DNA from: Pictodentalium vernedei
Lineage: Eukaryota > Mollusca > Scaphopoda > Dentaliida > Dentaliidae
Direction: 5' to 3'
Length of the DNA stretch: 64,000 nt
Assembly (NCBI GenBank): GCA_031216915.1
Contig: CM062296.1
Location: 454,956,287 to 455,020,286, forward strand
In this document: piece after piece, positions 43,426 to 53,906 of the stretch
How positions within the stretch are numbered: position 1 is the first letter of the stretch
How the letters are laid out: each line of letters starts with the position of its first letter
The notes under the pieces: generated by a model
Database searches by the model: none
Told to the model about the DNA's origin: nothing
What the model saw: the letters and a program-made list of their open reading frames with translations, nothing else
Position numbers and translations under genes: made by a program

Positions 43426-46400
43426 CAGTGTTGGCCATATGAAAAATCGAGGGTGGCGACAAAACGCTCTCCTGAAACCATTCCAGGCACGCGAATCACT
43501 CGCCTAAATGTATTTTTAGCAAACTGAATGTAGAAGCATTAAAATAATGCAGTGTCGTGCATTACCGGTACGGTACGGTACGGTGTTACGTGCACACCGA
43601 CACTGACCAAACTTGGATGACAGGTCTTTAAGTTTAAAGGTGACATGATTAGGATGATTAGGTCTACAATTTAATTTCGGGAATTTCTACGGACTGGTCC
43701 ATAAAACAAACCAGTGAAGAAAATACTATTTGTGGCCTCCACGTTGTTTGAGCTACAGTGTACTGCCATTCAGATTCAAACTTTGCAAACTTGCCGAGAA
43801 CTTATTAACAGGAAAGTCTAGTCTAAAATCTAATCACGTGAATCGGTGACACAAACAGAGAATTGTGAAAAATAAAGTAAAAGATAAGATCGCCATTTAC
43901 ATTACCGTAACCGCTGACTTTAGACTTCGCCACTTCGCTCAGAAATTTCAAGAATGTGACTTTTGATATCATCAAGTTATGTCACGCATGCTGGTAACAG
44001 ACAGAAATTCCAATCCAATAAGAAAATCCATGAAAATTTTGTGTGAAACAACAAAGATGAATTCTATTTTCATCAACGAATTGTCTTCAAAGCACGTGTG
44101 ATATTTTATTGAATGGATGTTCATTTAAAATTTTGCATCATGGGACACATGTGATGTAATTTTAATGAGGGTCTTGATGGGAGGTTCACCTGAATAATGA
44201 ATCGATGGAGGATTGGAGCAGGGGGGCTGGGGCTGTTTAAAAACAAAGAAATTCTTCATGTTTTTTAAGCAGTTGGAGTCCCCTCATAATTTTTGTACAG
44301 GAAGAGGACCTTCCATTAATTTACAGTTCAGTGTGCAAGCCAAAGCTGTTTCATTTTTGTCGACGATGAAAATCGAACAGCGTGCAGTTTGTTTTGTTTA
44401 TTGAAAACATTCCAACAAATAGAATTCATTTAAAAACGTGGCCGTAATGAGGCAGTGGTAGATACAGGAATTCTGAAAGGGTGGGAGGGGTCGTTATCGT
44501 GCAGATGGCGATGGCGATGGCATCCGCCGCGAGTGCCGAAGGCACGAGCTTTTGTAGGGGAGGTCTAGAAATGAGCGATCAAATGGAGCTTTCTGGTGGT
44601 TTCTGGGGTGGAAACCCTCTTTGTTTTTTTGCTAAATAACCCTTTTTAAACAGCATGTTTCAAAATTTCAAATTCTGTCGTACGTTCAAGACAGAATTAG
44701 AAAATTTCAAATATGCTCTTCAGAACCGTTACCGTTCACTATAATATCGCATTTTGGACACAATGTTAAATTAATTGTTAACCGACTTGAGGAGAAAATT
44801 TTCCCGTGGCAGGTCCCCCGGATCCCTACCAACAGGAGGGGAGGACTCCGCTCCTGTTACCTCCCCCAAACCTTTAACCCTTTAACCCTCGGGATATGCG
44901 TTCTGCATATCGCTTAGTGCCCCCCCCCCCCCCTCAATTCATGTATTACCACCCCCCCCCCCCCCCCCCCAATGAAAATCCTGTCTACGCCCCTCCATGC
45001 TAGACAAACACAAGCTATTAGCTCATGTTTGTCTAGCATGGAGGGGCGTAGACAGGATTTTCATTTAAATGTTAGAGTCAAAATCGAGTCTTCCTGTGGC
45101 AAAAAGCATCAAACCTCTTGATCGTGTGCCGATTAACTTCCACCATCTGAACGTAGGGACTGGCTGTGGTAAGCTAACCCGGTCATACATTCTGACAACA
45201 GAACCACATGGGCCTCAAAATGATCTGGCTTTGTATTTAATTAAATTTACTGAGAAACACAATTTGTTTTGGTGGAAAACTTGGGGCCAATTAGTTCTGT
45301 TATTTGAAGGTAAGGACTGGCTGTACGTGGTGAGCTAAACCCCTTACATTCTGATAACAGAACTACACGGGCCTACAAAAATCTGGATGATTCTGGGACT
45401 TTTTTTGTATTTATATGCGAAACACGATTTTTCTTGGTGGTAAACTGTTAAAACAAAACTCGATTGAATCGGAGTGGACTGTAGACAGAGATCTCATAAC
45501 TTGGGTGAGGGGGTCGGGGGGGGGAGGGAGGGGCTGGGGGCAACAGCGTTAATACGGAAACAAAATGCTAACACTTTTTAGGCAAACCACGGGAAACGCT
45601 CACAACGTCAACCTAACCATGTTGTGAAGACGAATAAATTTCAAAGTTCAAACTCTGTCATAAAATGTGTGTGTGTGTGTGTGCAACGAGGGGGGGGGGG
45701 GGAGCCAGTCGGGAATTGCACTACTCACTGACTAGTATCCTGGAAATAGTCGCTTTGTTGAGATTCGTGCCATAAAGATGATAAACTGAGTGAAAATTTA
45801 CAGCACAATTTGTGGCATGAATTTCAACAAACACTTCAGTGCATAGTAAGAAAGACACTGTAAAAGTTTTAGGCGGAACCCATTTATTATAAAATTAACG
45901 GGAATATCAAGTTGAATTCTGCAATGGTTTTGAAAAGAAAAAGTTCAACAGAATAGTAACGTATTCACAGCCATCGATCAGTTCTGTTTTTCCTTCTATC
46001 ATTCCACCCGTATTCCATTTTCTAAAAGTTGAAGACTTAACACGCGAACCCTTTATATTAGATGCCATACTGATAACAAATTTAACGGTACTGATTTGGC
46101 TCTCAAACTTGACTCTCAAAGTACGTTTGATAGCAAACCACGTGACAGCGGCAACAGTCAGTCAAACGATAGAGTTGTCGATTTCAATGTAATACAGTAT
46201 ACTGCGGACGTGCGACTGTGTAGTGTGAAATCGGCGTGTGACAGTGTCTGTGAACTAAAGTTAAACTCTGCAGGTGCAGGTTGTTGCAGAGTATCATTTT
46301 TATGGGATTCAAAAATAATAATTTAACCCTTTTAAAAGGGCAACAACTATTAAACTGCCGGCTTTACAAGAGATTGCTAGAGCGAGACGACGGCATACAG

Positions 46401-46509
46401 GCTGTGTGTGAGACAGAAGCAAGGCGTGCGAAAAACCGCGTGCGCGGAATGAGAATCAGGCACGCAGTAGGCGCGCGATAAAATCGCGCGCATAATATTT
46501 CCAAGACTG
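43426..46509. mobile_element. Putative non-autonomous hAT-like insertion inside DIRS copy 3
   Basis: DIRS sequence homologous to 18470-18490 and 27330-27350 is interrupted exactly here. The insert begins CAGTGTTGG (43426) and ends CCAAGACTG (46509), inverted repeats with one mismatch; the next bases (CCATAT / AAATATT) also partly pair. Flanks share AAAGGA (…GAAAAGGA before, AAAGGAGA after), compatible with a short, slightly degraded target duplication. CAG-type ends suggest hAT. The 3.1 kb carries no transposase, only simple repeats (C runs, G runs, a GT repeat at 45668), two related blocks of about 190 bp (45150-45290 and 45310-45450) and a large palindrome. Confidence 0.6.
44972..45064. repeat. 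Near-perfect palindrome, arms about 45 bp
   Basis: ATGAAAATCCTGTCTACGCC at 44972 is matched by GGCGTAGACAGGATTTTCAT ending at 45064, and CCTCCATGCTAGACAAACA by TGTTTGTCTAGCATGGAGG. Only two inner mismatches, with a loop of about four bases near 45018. It directly follows a 19-base C run. Confidence 0.93.
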
Positions 46510-46983
46510 AAAGGAGAAACAGGATTTACATGTATCTTTCTTATTTGTATCAAAAAAGAAAGACACAATACCATTAAATGAGCACAATAACATCAATGAT
46601 CTTTATTAACATCCAGTATAACTCATTATACTAATTTTTTAAAGGAAAGCCAATAAATAAAGAAAGTCCAGAGAATGAGACTCTTTACACTCATTAAAAG
46701 TGTCCGAGGATTGTATATTAACGCTCGTATGACACGTGACATATACAAATGCTTCACACCGAGCTACACTTTAAAAATATTACATGAATGAGTTAAACAT
46801 TAGCTTTAAACTTTAAAACCATCCCAGCACTGACTCGGAATTAATGACTCCAGAGCCAGAGGAGGTATTCCCTTGCTTTTCACTATAAAGCAGGTGACCT
46901 AAGGGAACACCACCCCCCCCCCCGCCCTCCTTCCCCTTGACCTAGGTCAAATACCCCAAAGCAAAGAGGACAGCAGGACAAAG

Positions 46984-48045
46984 TCACTGCCGGAACAGAA
47001 AGCCTGCATAACTATAGTTGCAACTGTTTCGTGGACGACATTCTGCCACAGATAACGGACCTAAACAATGCAGGTCTCCAGAAACAGACTCAATATTTCT
47101 AAGATGAAAATTTGTGAATGTGGAAGGCTGAGACCAATATGCAGCCTTCATCAAATCTGTAATAGCAACACTATTAGCATAACCCCAAAATGTAGATAGA
47201 GCTCTTACTTCATGCGCTGAAATCTTAAGCACAGACTGCTGAGTTGAAGATAATTTTTCATAAGCAGTACAGATAGTTAATTGAATCCACCTAGCAATAG
47301 AATGGACCGTAATGTCCCTTCTATTTGGCAGCAGAGACAGAAAGAAACATTTACATCCCTTTCTGATAAACTCAGATCTACGTTTGTAAATACGTATAGC
47401 TCTAACAGTAGAGAGGAAAGGCCTATGCCCGTCTGAAGATGGAAGAGCCTTAATAACAATAGGTTCCAGATACTTATTAGGAGCCTGATTCTTAGCCAAA
47501 AATCCAACATTAGTAGTCAAGGTAATAGTATTACCTACACTACGATAGTGAGAATCATCAACAGATAGTGCATGAAGCTCACTAACTCTTCTAGCAGAAG
47601 AGAAGGCTAAGAGAAAAGCTGTCTTATAAGATAAGAATTTGAAGTCCACTGTATCAAGAGGCTCAAATGGAGCTTCTTTTAGCTTAAGAAGAACCCAAGC
47701 TAAATTCTACTTAGGAATTAATCTAAGGGTTCTAGGTCTATTTATCGAAAAGTTTTTCACTAACTTAGATAAAGAGACATTAGATCCAATCTGTAAACTA
47801 TCATGATGTGCATAGGTATCAGATAGCATAGACCTATAACCCTTAATGGTAACAGGCTGCAGTTTGAGCTCATCAAACAGGTAGACTAGAAAATTAGCAA
47901 TGTCTGGAATGGAGGGATCATAAATATCAACAGAATGATCCCTACACCACCTAAAAAACCTTCCACTAAGCAGCATAATTTAGCAAAGAGGAGGTCCTCC
48001 TACAGTTAGAAATTGCGTCCACTGCTCGTCCTGTAAAATGCTTTT
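46984..48045 (-). pseudogene. Tyrosine recombinase of DIRS copy 3, broken
   Basis: DELKLQPVTIKGYRSMLSDT near 47870, ARRVSELHALSVDD near 47600 (box I Arg kept), SAHEVRALSTFWGY near 47225 (His and Arg kept) and STFTNFHLRNIES near 47115. The nucleophile Tyr is His here. A TAG replaces Trp in LIPKxNLAW near 47710. The region near 47975 has a nonsense codon and a frame change. The normal C-terminal QNVVH is altered by a small deletion near 47045. The upstream end stops at the deletion junction. Confidence 0.9.
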
Positions 48046-48049
48046 AGCA

Positions 48050-48168
48050 ACGCTCATCCATGGATGTACCATGCAGTACATCCATGCAGTACATTGGATG
48101 TACTGCATGGTAGATGCAGTACATCCAATGTACAGCATCTACCATCCAATGCAGTACATTGGATGGCA
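48050..48168. repeat. Palindromic filler at the internal deletion junction of DIRS copy 3
   Basis: Repeats GCAGTACATCCA, TGGATGTACTGCATGG, GATGCAGTACATCC and TACATTGGATGGCAGATGCAG in both orientations, several times within 120 bp. The left flank matches the start of the recombinase region (as at 19925 and 28865). The right flank matches the 5' non-coding region (as at 24425). The middle of the element has been replaced by these short inverted and direct copies. Confidence 0.85.
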
Positions 48169-48606
48169 GATGCAGACCAAAACGCCTAACCACCCAAGGG
48201 TGAGGATGTAAGCATGGGGAAAAACAGAATAATTATTCTGTAACCAAGCCAAAACTCCCAAGAAATTTTAGTAAAAAAAAATACAAAAATTATGCCAAAA
48301 GCATGGGAGAATAGCAAGGGGGGAATAAAGGAAAGGGAGAGAGGAAACACTGAACAAACAATGGTAAATTCATAGCAAGAATGACAACATCAGGCCCATG
48401 CCCCGAAATTAGGGAACATGAAATAATTTTGTAAAAAAATTATAAGTTACAGCCCTGAACACATCCTGCCACTGTTTCTTCCTCTCATCCTTTTATTCCT
48501 CCTTAGATCCACCATTTCTTTCATAATTATGTGTCTGGCATCATTTAAACTGAGATTTACAAGCACAAATATCAGTGAGATGTTTCTGATTTTAGGGCCA
48601 AACAAT

Positions 48607-48809
48607 GAATGACATTTGGCGCCAATTTAGAGACCTCCTTGACGCTGCGCATGCGCAGTGGATAAAAAGTATGGAGGACCACATAGGTCATTGAAATTTC
48701 GGATTTTGATGCAAATTTTGGGGATTGGGTGGCAAAATTTGTGTTTGGCCCTAGAATTTGAGGAGTTAGCACCAGCTAAGTCTGGGTCATTGGTACAGTA
48801 TAAAAATAT
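48607..48809. repeat. DIRS copy 3, inverted terminal repeat (gene-proximal end)
   Basis: Pairs with 42966-43169. It starts GAATGACATTTGGCGCC and ends GGGTCATTGGTACAGTATAA then AAATAT. Confidence 0.92.
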
Positions 48810-49040
48810 TATATGTCCGAACCGCACGATACACGAAAATCACACGCGAACACGGAGAATATATAAAATACAATTAAAATGTGGTTGAAAATAATAACAA
48901 GAATATATAAAACACAGTCCTGTTATTATATGATCCACACATCCATAATTCCAGTCACAGGTTGCCATTATCAACGAGTTGAATTATTACTGTTTCTTAA
49001 AGCAAATATGGACGTCTCGCCACATGGGCAGACGAAAAAA
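48810..49040. other. DIRS copy 4, 5' non-coding part beyond the nested insertion
   Basis: Resumes the copy 4 element between the end of copy 3 and its own right ITR. No coding signal. Confidence 0.55.
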
Positions 49041-49299
49041 GAATGATTCATTAGTTACTGCCTGTGCACTGGTTGCCAGAAGTCGTGGATTTGTACTAAG
49101 AGAAGAGCATCCCCTACAGGGTGTGTGCCAGTAGCACTCGACCCAGTTTCGGCTTATTTTTTCTTGGTGTGTTTGCACCACTTTTCTTTCCCAAATCGCT
49201 TGGGAAAGATCAAAATAGAGAGTATATTTTCCGAGTTAAGGACTTCCGCTGTAGTGCAAGCCTATAGAAACAATTGTAAGTTAGGTTGATAAGAAATAA
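49041..49299. repeat. DIRS copy 4, inverted terminal repeat (gene-proximal end)
   Basis: Reverse complement of 36640-36900: GAATGATTCATTAGTTACTG, GAGAGTATATTTTCCGAGTT and GTAGTGCAAGCC. Finding it beyond copy 3 proves the nesting. Confidence 0.88.
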
Positions 49300-49404
49300 T
49301 ACATTAAATTCCTGTATTGAATGTACTAAAGCCAAAAAGGGCAATAAACAAGGGGGATTTGGTGACTGTTGGGTAATTTTTAGACATATCACACAAGTTT
49401 TTAT

Positions 49405-49615
49405 TTAATTAACTGGTAGAGTACTGGAAGCCCATATTTGGGCTTTATTCTGAAGTGCCAGTACCTCAACTTGAAGGCTTCATATTCTGTTATTGTTCTT
49501 CAGATCACCACTGAAGTGCAATTATTTAGTCTTTTAGGATTTGTCTTTTTAGTTTATGGGAGAGTGCCTATTGGCACTATCCCATAAATTGTAACAAGGC
49601 AAAGATATATAATTA
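49405..49615 (+). repeat. Dispersed repeat, partner of 2660-2890
   Basis: Starts TTAACTGGTAGAGTACTGGAA and keeps the order of the first copy: CTGAAGTGC, AACTTGAAG, TTATTTAGTCT, then GGGAGAGTGCC. Class not recognised. Confidence 0.5.
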
Positions 49616-49697
49616 AACCTTTTTTCTTTCATGTATTTTCAGGCAAAATACCTGGCTAAAGTATTTCTTTTTTTTTTTTTGCATAACATAATGAACC

Positions 49698-52600
49698 TCA
49701 AATAAAACAACAAGAGGCCTCAGGGGGCCTGAGGGCACTCACCTGACATGGTAGCCTAAATATCAACCCAGGGAATTGATTTAAACAAGTTGCATCTGCC
49801 CCTCCTAAGAAAAGCAAATACCAAATATCCAAAGATTCTGACCAGTGGACCCAAAAAAAAGAAGATTTTTAAAGAATATTCCTCATATTGAACTAAGTAA
49901 TAATTTGGGCTCCCACAGAGAGCCCAAATATGAACCCAGGGACTTTGCTTGAACAAACTTGAATCTCACCCCCCTGAGGATGCTGCGTAACAATATCAAA
50001 ATATTCCAACTGTTATGTATCTGAAGAAGAAGATTTTTAAAGAAAATTCCTCATTTTGAACTAAGTTATAATTTGGGCTCACTGTGTGAGCCCAAATATG
50101 AATCCAGGGACTTGGCTTGAACAAACCTTGAATCTCACCTCCCTAAGCATGGTGCATACCAAATATCAAAAGATTCTGATTGGTGGATCTGAAGAAGATT
50201 TTTAAAGAATATTCCTCATACTGCACTAATTTAAATATTTGGTCTCCCATAGAGAGCCCAAATATGGACCCAGGGATTTGATTTCAATAAGCATGTGAAA
50301 CAATCTTCCAATGAAAGTGTCAATGACACTGTAGCTCAACTTGTCAAGACATGAACATGTATAGTATGTGACACAGCAATGACAAAGATCTAGGTAATGA
50401 TCTGATAACAAAGGTACATATAAAGTACTGTAACGGTCTGTACATAAAAACTGACCGTAGCCTGTAACAAATGTATAGGTAAAGTATTGTAAAGATGGAT
50501 GACAGTCAGATGCTAAACTAGAAAAGAAATCTTTAGAGTCCCAGAGTGGGTCTGACTGAACCCCAAAATATTTGTTCTCATAGCACAGTACTAGTGATAA
50601 CAAAGGCACCCCAAAACACACTCGTTCCTGTCCCAAGGTAAAAACAAAGGTACCCAAGAAGTTTCATGAAGATCAGTTCATAAATACAAGCTGTATAGAA
50701 GTTGTGACAAAAAACTGATTGGACCTAATTTTGGTACAAAATGGCCACTGGCAACCATCTTGAATTTTGGACCGCACTCAGAAACACTCGTTCTCGTCCC
50801 AAGGTAATAACAAAGGTACCTAAGAAGTTTCGAGAACAACGGTTGATAAATACAGCCTCTAGCCCGAGCCGTATTGACATGTGCACTTACAGTGTATAAA
50901 TAGCACTAAATAAAATCAAAATTCATCTAATTTGCATAATTTCTGCACGAGAAAAAAAACCCGTACTGTATGTGATGTATTCCATTTTACTAAACATTCA
51001 TACAAAAATTTATTCAAATCAGAACTTTCACACAGAAGTTCTGTACAAAAGACTGACTGCACAAATTTTGGTACAAAATGGCTGTGGTGGCCATCTTGAA
51101 TTTCAGACCACACCCAAAAACACTCGTTCTCATCCCATGGTGATAACAAAGGTACCCAAGAAGTTTCGTAAAGATCGGCTCATAAATACGGCCTCTAGCC
51201 TGAGCCGTATAGAAGTTGTGTACAAAAAACTGATTAGACCGAATTTCGGTACAAAATGGCTACTGGCAGCCATCTTGAATTTTGGACCGCACCCAGAAAC
51301 ACTCGTTCTTGTCCCAAGGTGATAATAGAGGTACTCAAGAAGTTTCGTGAAGATCAGTTGATAAAAACAGCCTCTAGCCCGAGCCGTATTGACATGTGTA
51401 CTTACTGTGTGTAAGTAGCACTGAAAAAATCAAAGTTCAACTAATTTGCATAATTTCTGCACGAGAAAAAAACCTGTATTATATGTGATGCATCCCATGG
51501 TACTAAACATTCACACACAAAAATTTTCAAATCAGCCCTTTCATGTGGAAGTTCTGTGCAAAAATCTGATTGCACCTAATTTTGAACAAAATGGCTGCCA
51601 TCGGCCATCTTGAATTTCGGACTGCACCCAAAAACACTTGTTCTCGTCCCACGGTGATACCAAAGGTACCCAAGAAGTTTCACAAAGATCAGTTTATAAA
51701 TACGTCCTCTAGCCCGAGCCCTATTTGCATTTGCACTTACAGTGCTGAAATTAACACTAAATACACCAAAGTTAGTCTAATTTGCATAATTTACGTACGA
51801 GAAAAAACCCCGTATTATGTGATGTATCCCATGGTACTAAACATTCATACAAAAAAATTATTCAAATCAGCGCTTTCATATGGAAGTTCTGCGCAAAAAT
51901 CTGATTTCACCTAAGTCTGTACAAAATGGCCGTCAGCAGCCAACTTGAATTTCGGATCGGACCCAAAAACACTCATTCTCGTCCCACAGTCATAACAAAG
52001 GTACCCAAGGAGTTTCGTAAAGATCGGTTCATAAATATGGCCTCTAGCCCGAGCCGTATTGAATTGTTGACGGACAGACGGACAGATGGCCAGACGGACG
52101 ACTGGCCATGGCATAAGCTCAACTTTGGCTTTGCCAAAGTAGAGCTAAAGATGTTATATGTGAAATTTGAAAGCTTTTGGAGCAGTGGTTTGAGAAAAGA
52201 GTTTTAAATGTTTTTCCCATTACCCATAGTAATGTTACCCACAGTGTAAAAAAATGCTGACGCATCACTTTTTCAAAGTCCTGGAGAGGTACCCTATGAT
52301 AAAACCGATGGCAATTTTTTTGGACCATTCCTTTCTGCTGTTACTCAGAAAGCTTTACACAAAATAAAAATTCTCAGTGCCGTGTAGTTTTGAAGATATG
52401 GGTGTTTTAAATGTTTTCTAGTTTTAGGTCCTGCGGTTCCCATGGATCGGCTGGAAACTTTTTTTGGCATAAATTAGGTACTTATGACCCAATAAGCCCT
52501 CATATCAAATTTGGTTCAAATCGGCCTCTCAGTTCAGAAAATAAAAATGTTGGTACAATTCAGGCTCCCACAGGAAGACCAAATATGAACCCAGCACTTG

Positions 52601-53210
52601 GCTTTAACAAACTCACCTCCATGAGGATACTGTATACCAAAAATCAAAAGATTCTAACTGGTGGATGTGAAGAAGATTTTTGAAGAATATTCCTCATATA
52701 CCCACAGGGAGCCCAAATATCAACCCAGGGACTTGGCTTGAACAAACATGAATCTCACCCCCAAAGGATGCTGCATACCAAATATCAAAACATTCCAACT
52801 GTTGAATCTGAAGTTAGCAATTTTTTTGGACCATCCCATTCTGTTGGTCCTAAGGAAGCTTCACACCAAATAAGAATTCTCAGTGCCGTGTAGTTTTGGA
52901 AATATGGGCGTTTTAAATTTTTTCTATTTTTAGCAAATATAGCTCCTCGAACTTCTCTTGAACAAATCTGAGTCTACACCTCAAAAAGAAGATTTTGTAA
53001 TATTTAAGCACACTTTTGGGGCATGGCCCTACCGAGGGGCGAGGAATCTTGATTTGAACAAACTCAAAATGTGATGTCATAACAAACTATTATCTCAAAT
53101 TTCAATTAAATTGGTTCAGCGGTTTTGGAGAAGATGCAAACACCATGTTCACGGACAATGGACAGTGAGTGGTCACTATAGCTCCCCTGACTGAAAGTCA
53201 GGTGAGCTAA
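49698..53210 (+). repeat. Helitron-like family B element with a nested family A copy
   Basis: Begins near TCAAATAAAACAACAAGAGG, followed by a subterminal CACTCACCTGAC. Internal units of about 160 bp (49760-50280) repeat 'ccaaatatcaaaagattctg', 'gtggatctgaagaag' and 'cccaaatatgaaccc'. The body resumes at about 52150 after the nested element. It ends in hairpin CCTGAC-tgaaa-GTCAGG (53186-53202) followed by TGAGCTAA (53210). The subterminal CTCACCTGAC and GTCAGGTGAG are inverted copies. No Rep/helicase, so non-autonomous. Confidence 0.65.
50320..52148 (+). repeat. Helitron-like family A element, nested in family B
   Basis: Starts TCAATGACACTGTAGCTCAAC and ends with hairpin CTTTGGCTTTGCCAAAG (52123-52139) then TAGAGCTAA (52148). 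Subterminal AGCTCAACTT (start) and AAGTAGAGCT (end) are inverted relatives. Inside are about six units, in a short form of about 165 bp and a long form of about 340 bp, with 'cttgaatttyggaccgcacc', 'aacactcgttctcgtcccaa', 'aaggtacccaagaagtttcg' and 'cctctagcccgagccgtat'. A GACGGACAGA simple repeat precedes the end. No protein is encoded. Confidence 0.68.
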
Positions 53211-53352
53211 AAATGCCCTAAACCACGCCCCAATGTCTGTCTTACAAATTACATTGCGCAGTGTGAATGGAAAAATGTTTCGACATGAAAAGTAATTAAT
53301 ATTTATCTCATTATATTAAAAGGACATTCAAAATAAAATTTAAATGAAAGTG

Positions 53353-53906
53353 TCAATGACACTGTAGCTCAACTTGACAAACTTGAACTTGGTAAGTTAT
53401 AAATGAAATGGCAAAATTGAAGATCATTGGTACCAATGTTATTTGATGAAATTTCAACATAACAGCATTGTGTGCACACAACGTCAGAGTAATCCATGCA
53501 TTTTTAAATGTGAACTATAAGACTGGCTGAAGGAAGAATGTTGATACACAAATGCAGTATGTTCAGAGGTTACTGTAAATGGCAACTTTTTTCACAGAAA
53601 TGAATGCTAATCAATAGCTCTTATCTAAAGGTCTTGCCTAATGAGCACACCAAGTTCAAAAACAATCCTATGATAAATGCCTGTAGGCCATGTCAAAGAA
53701 GAATGTTGATGCACAAATGCAATAAATTCAAAGATTGTAGCCAACAGCAACAGTTTTTGATGGAAATGAAAAGAAAATCAATAGCTCCTATCTTTGTCAC
53801 CCTGCATGAGCATACAAAGTTTCAAAACAATCTGATAATGAATGTGCCCTCTGGGGATTGCCAAAGGAAGATGTTAATGCACAAAAGCACTAAGTAGAAG
53901 GTCATT
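53353..53906 (+). repeat. Family A start followed by family D tandem units
   Basis: TCAATGACACTGTAGCTCAAC at 53353 is the family A start. From about 53600 come units of family D, with 'caatagctcctatctt', 'gagcacaccaagttcaaa' and 'atgttgatgcacaaatgcaataaattca', also found at 63104-63800. The LTR element is inserted at the right edge; related sequence resumes at about 60976. Confidence 0.5.

Larger units (their letters stand above)
42941..48809 (-). mobile_element. DIRS-type retrotransposon, copy 3 (internally deleted, nested in copy 4)
   Basis: Same family as copies 1 and 2. Ends: GTTAAAAAATTTATAG at 42941 and CAGTATAAAAATATT at 48796-48810. It retains both ITRs, the ICR, the 3' non-coding region, most of the recombinase gene and the 5' non-coding region. 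All of gag and RT/RNase H is missing, replaced by about 120 bp of palindromic filler (48050-48168). A hAT-like insertion (43426-46509) lies in its 3' non-coding region. Without that insertion the element is about 2.8 kb: a non-autonomous derivative. Confidence 0.92.
36618..49299 (-). mobile_element. DIRS-type retrotransposon, copy 4 (divergent family), interrupted by copy 3
   Basis: Left outer end near 36618 (TTAAATTTTATAGTAAATTT) and right outer end near 49299 (...TTGATAAGAAATAAT). Inverted repeats of about 260-280 bp are shared between 36640-36900 and 49041-49290. Genes lie on the minus strand in DIRS order but are heavily decayed. The 5' non-coding region is split by copy 3 at 42941-48809; without that insertion the element would be about 6.8 kb. 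An ICR at 36987-37070 follows the same logic as the other family with a different sequence. The nesting makes it older than copy 3. Confidence 0.88.

Noticed and set aside
46096..46326. 76-codon open frame in the hAT-like insert
   Set aside because: No domain, low-complexity surroundings, and too short for a transposase.
51570..51914. Open frames of 90-125 codons across tandem units (also 50972-51322, 61667-61951, 62085-62462)
   Set aside because: They run across non-coding tandem repeats in both orientations. The same wording recurs in each unit and frame changes between units.
53900..53906. Target-site duplication of the LTR element
   Set aside because: Left flank GGTCATT and right flank TTACTG share only two or three bases. 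No 4-6 bp duplication can be claimed.
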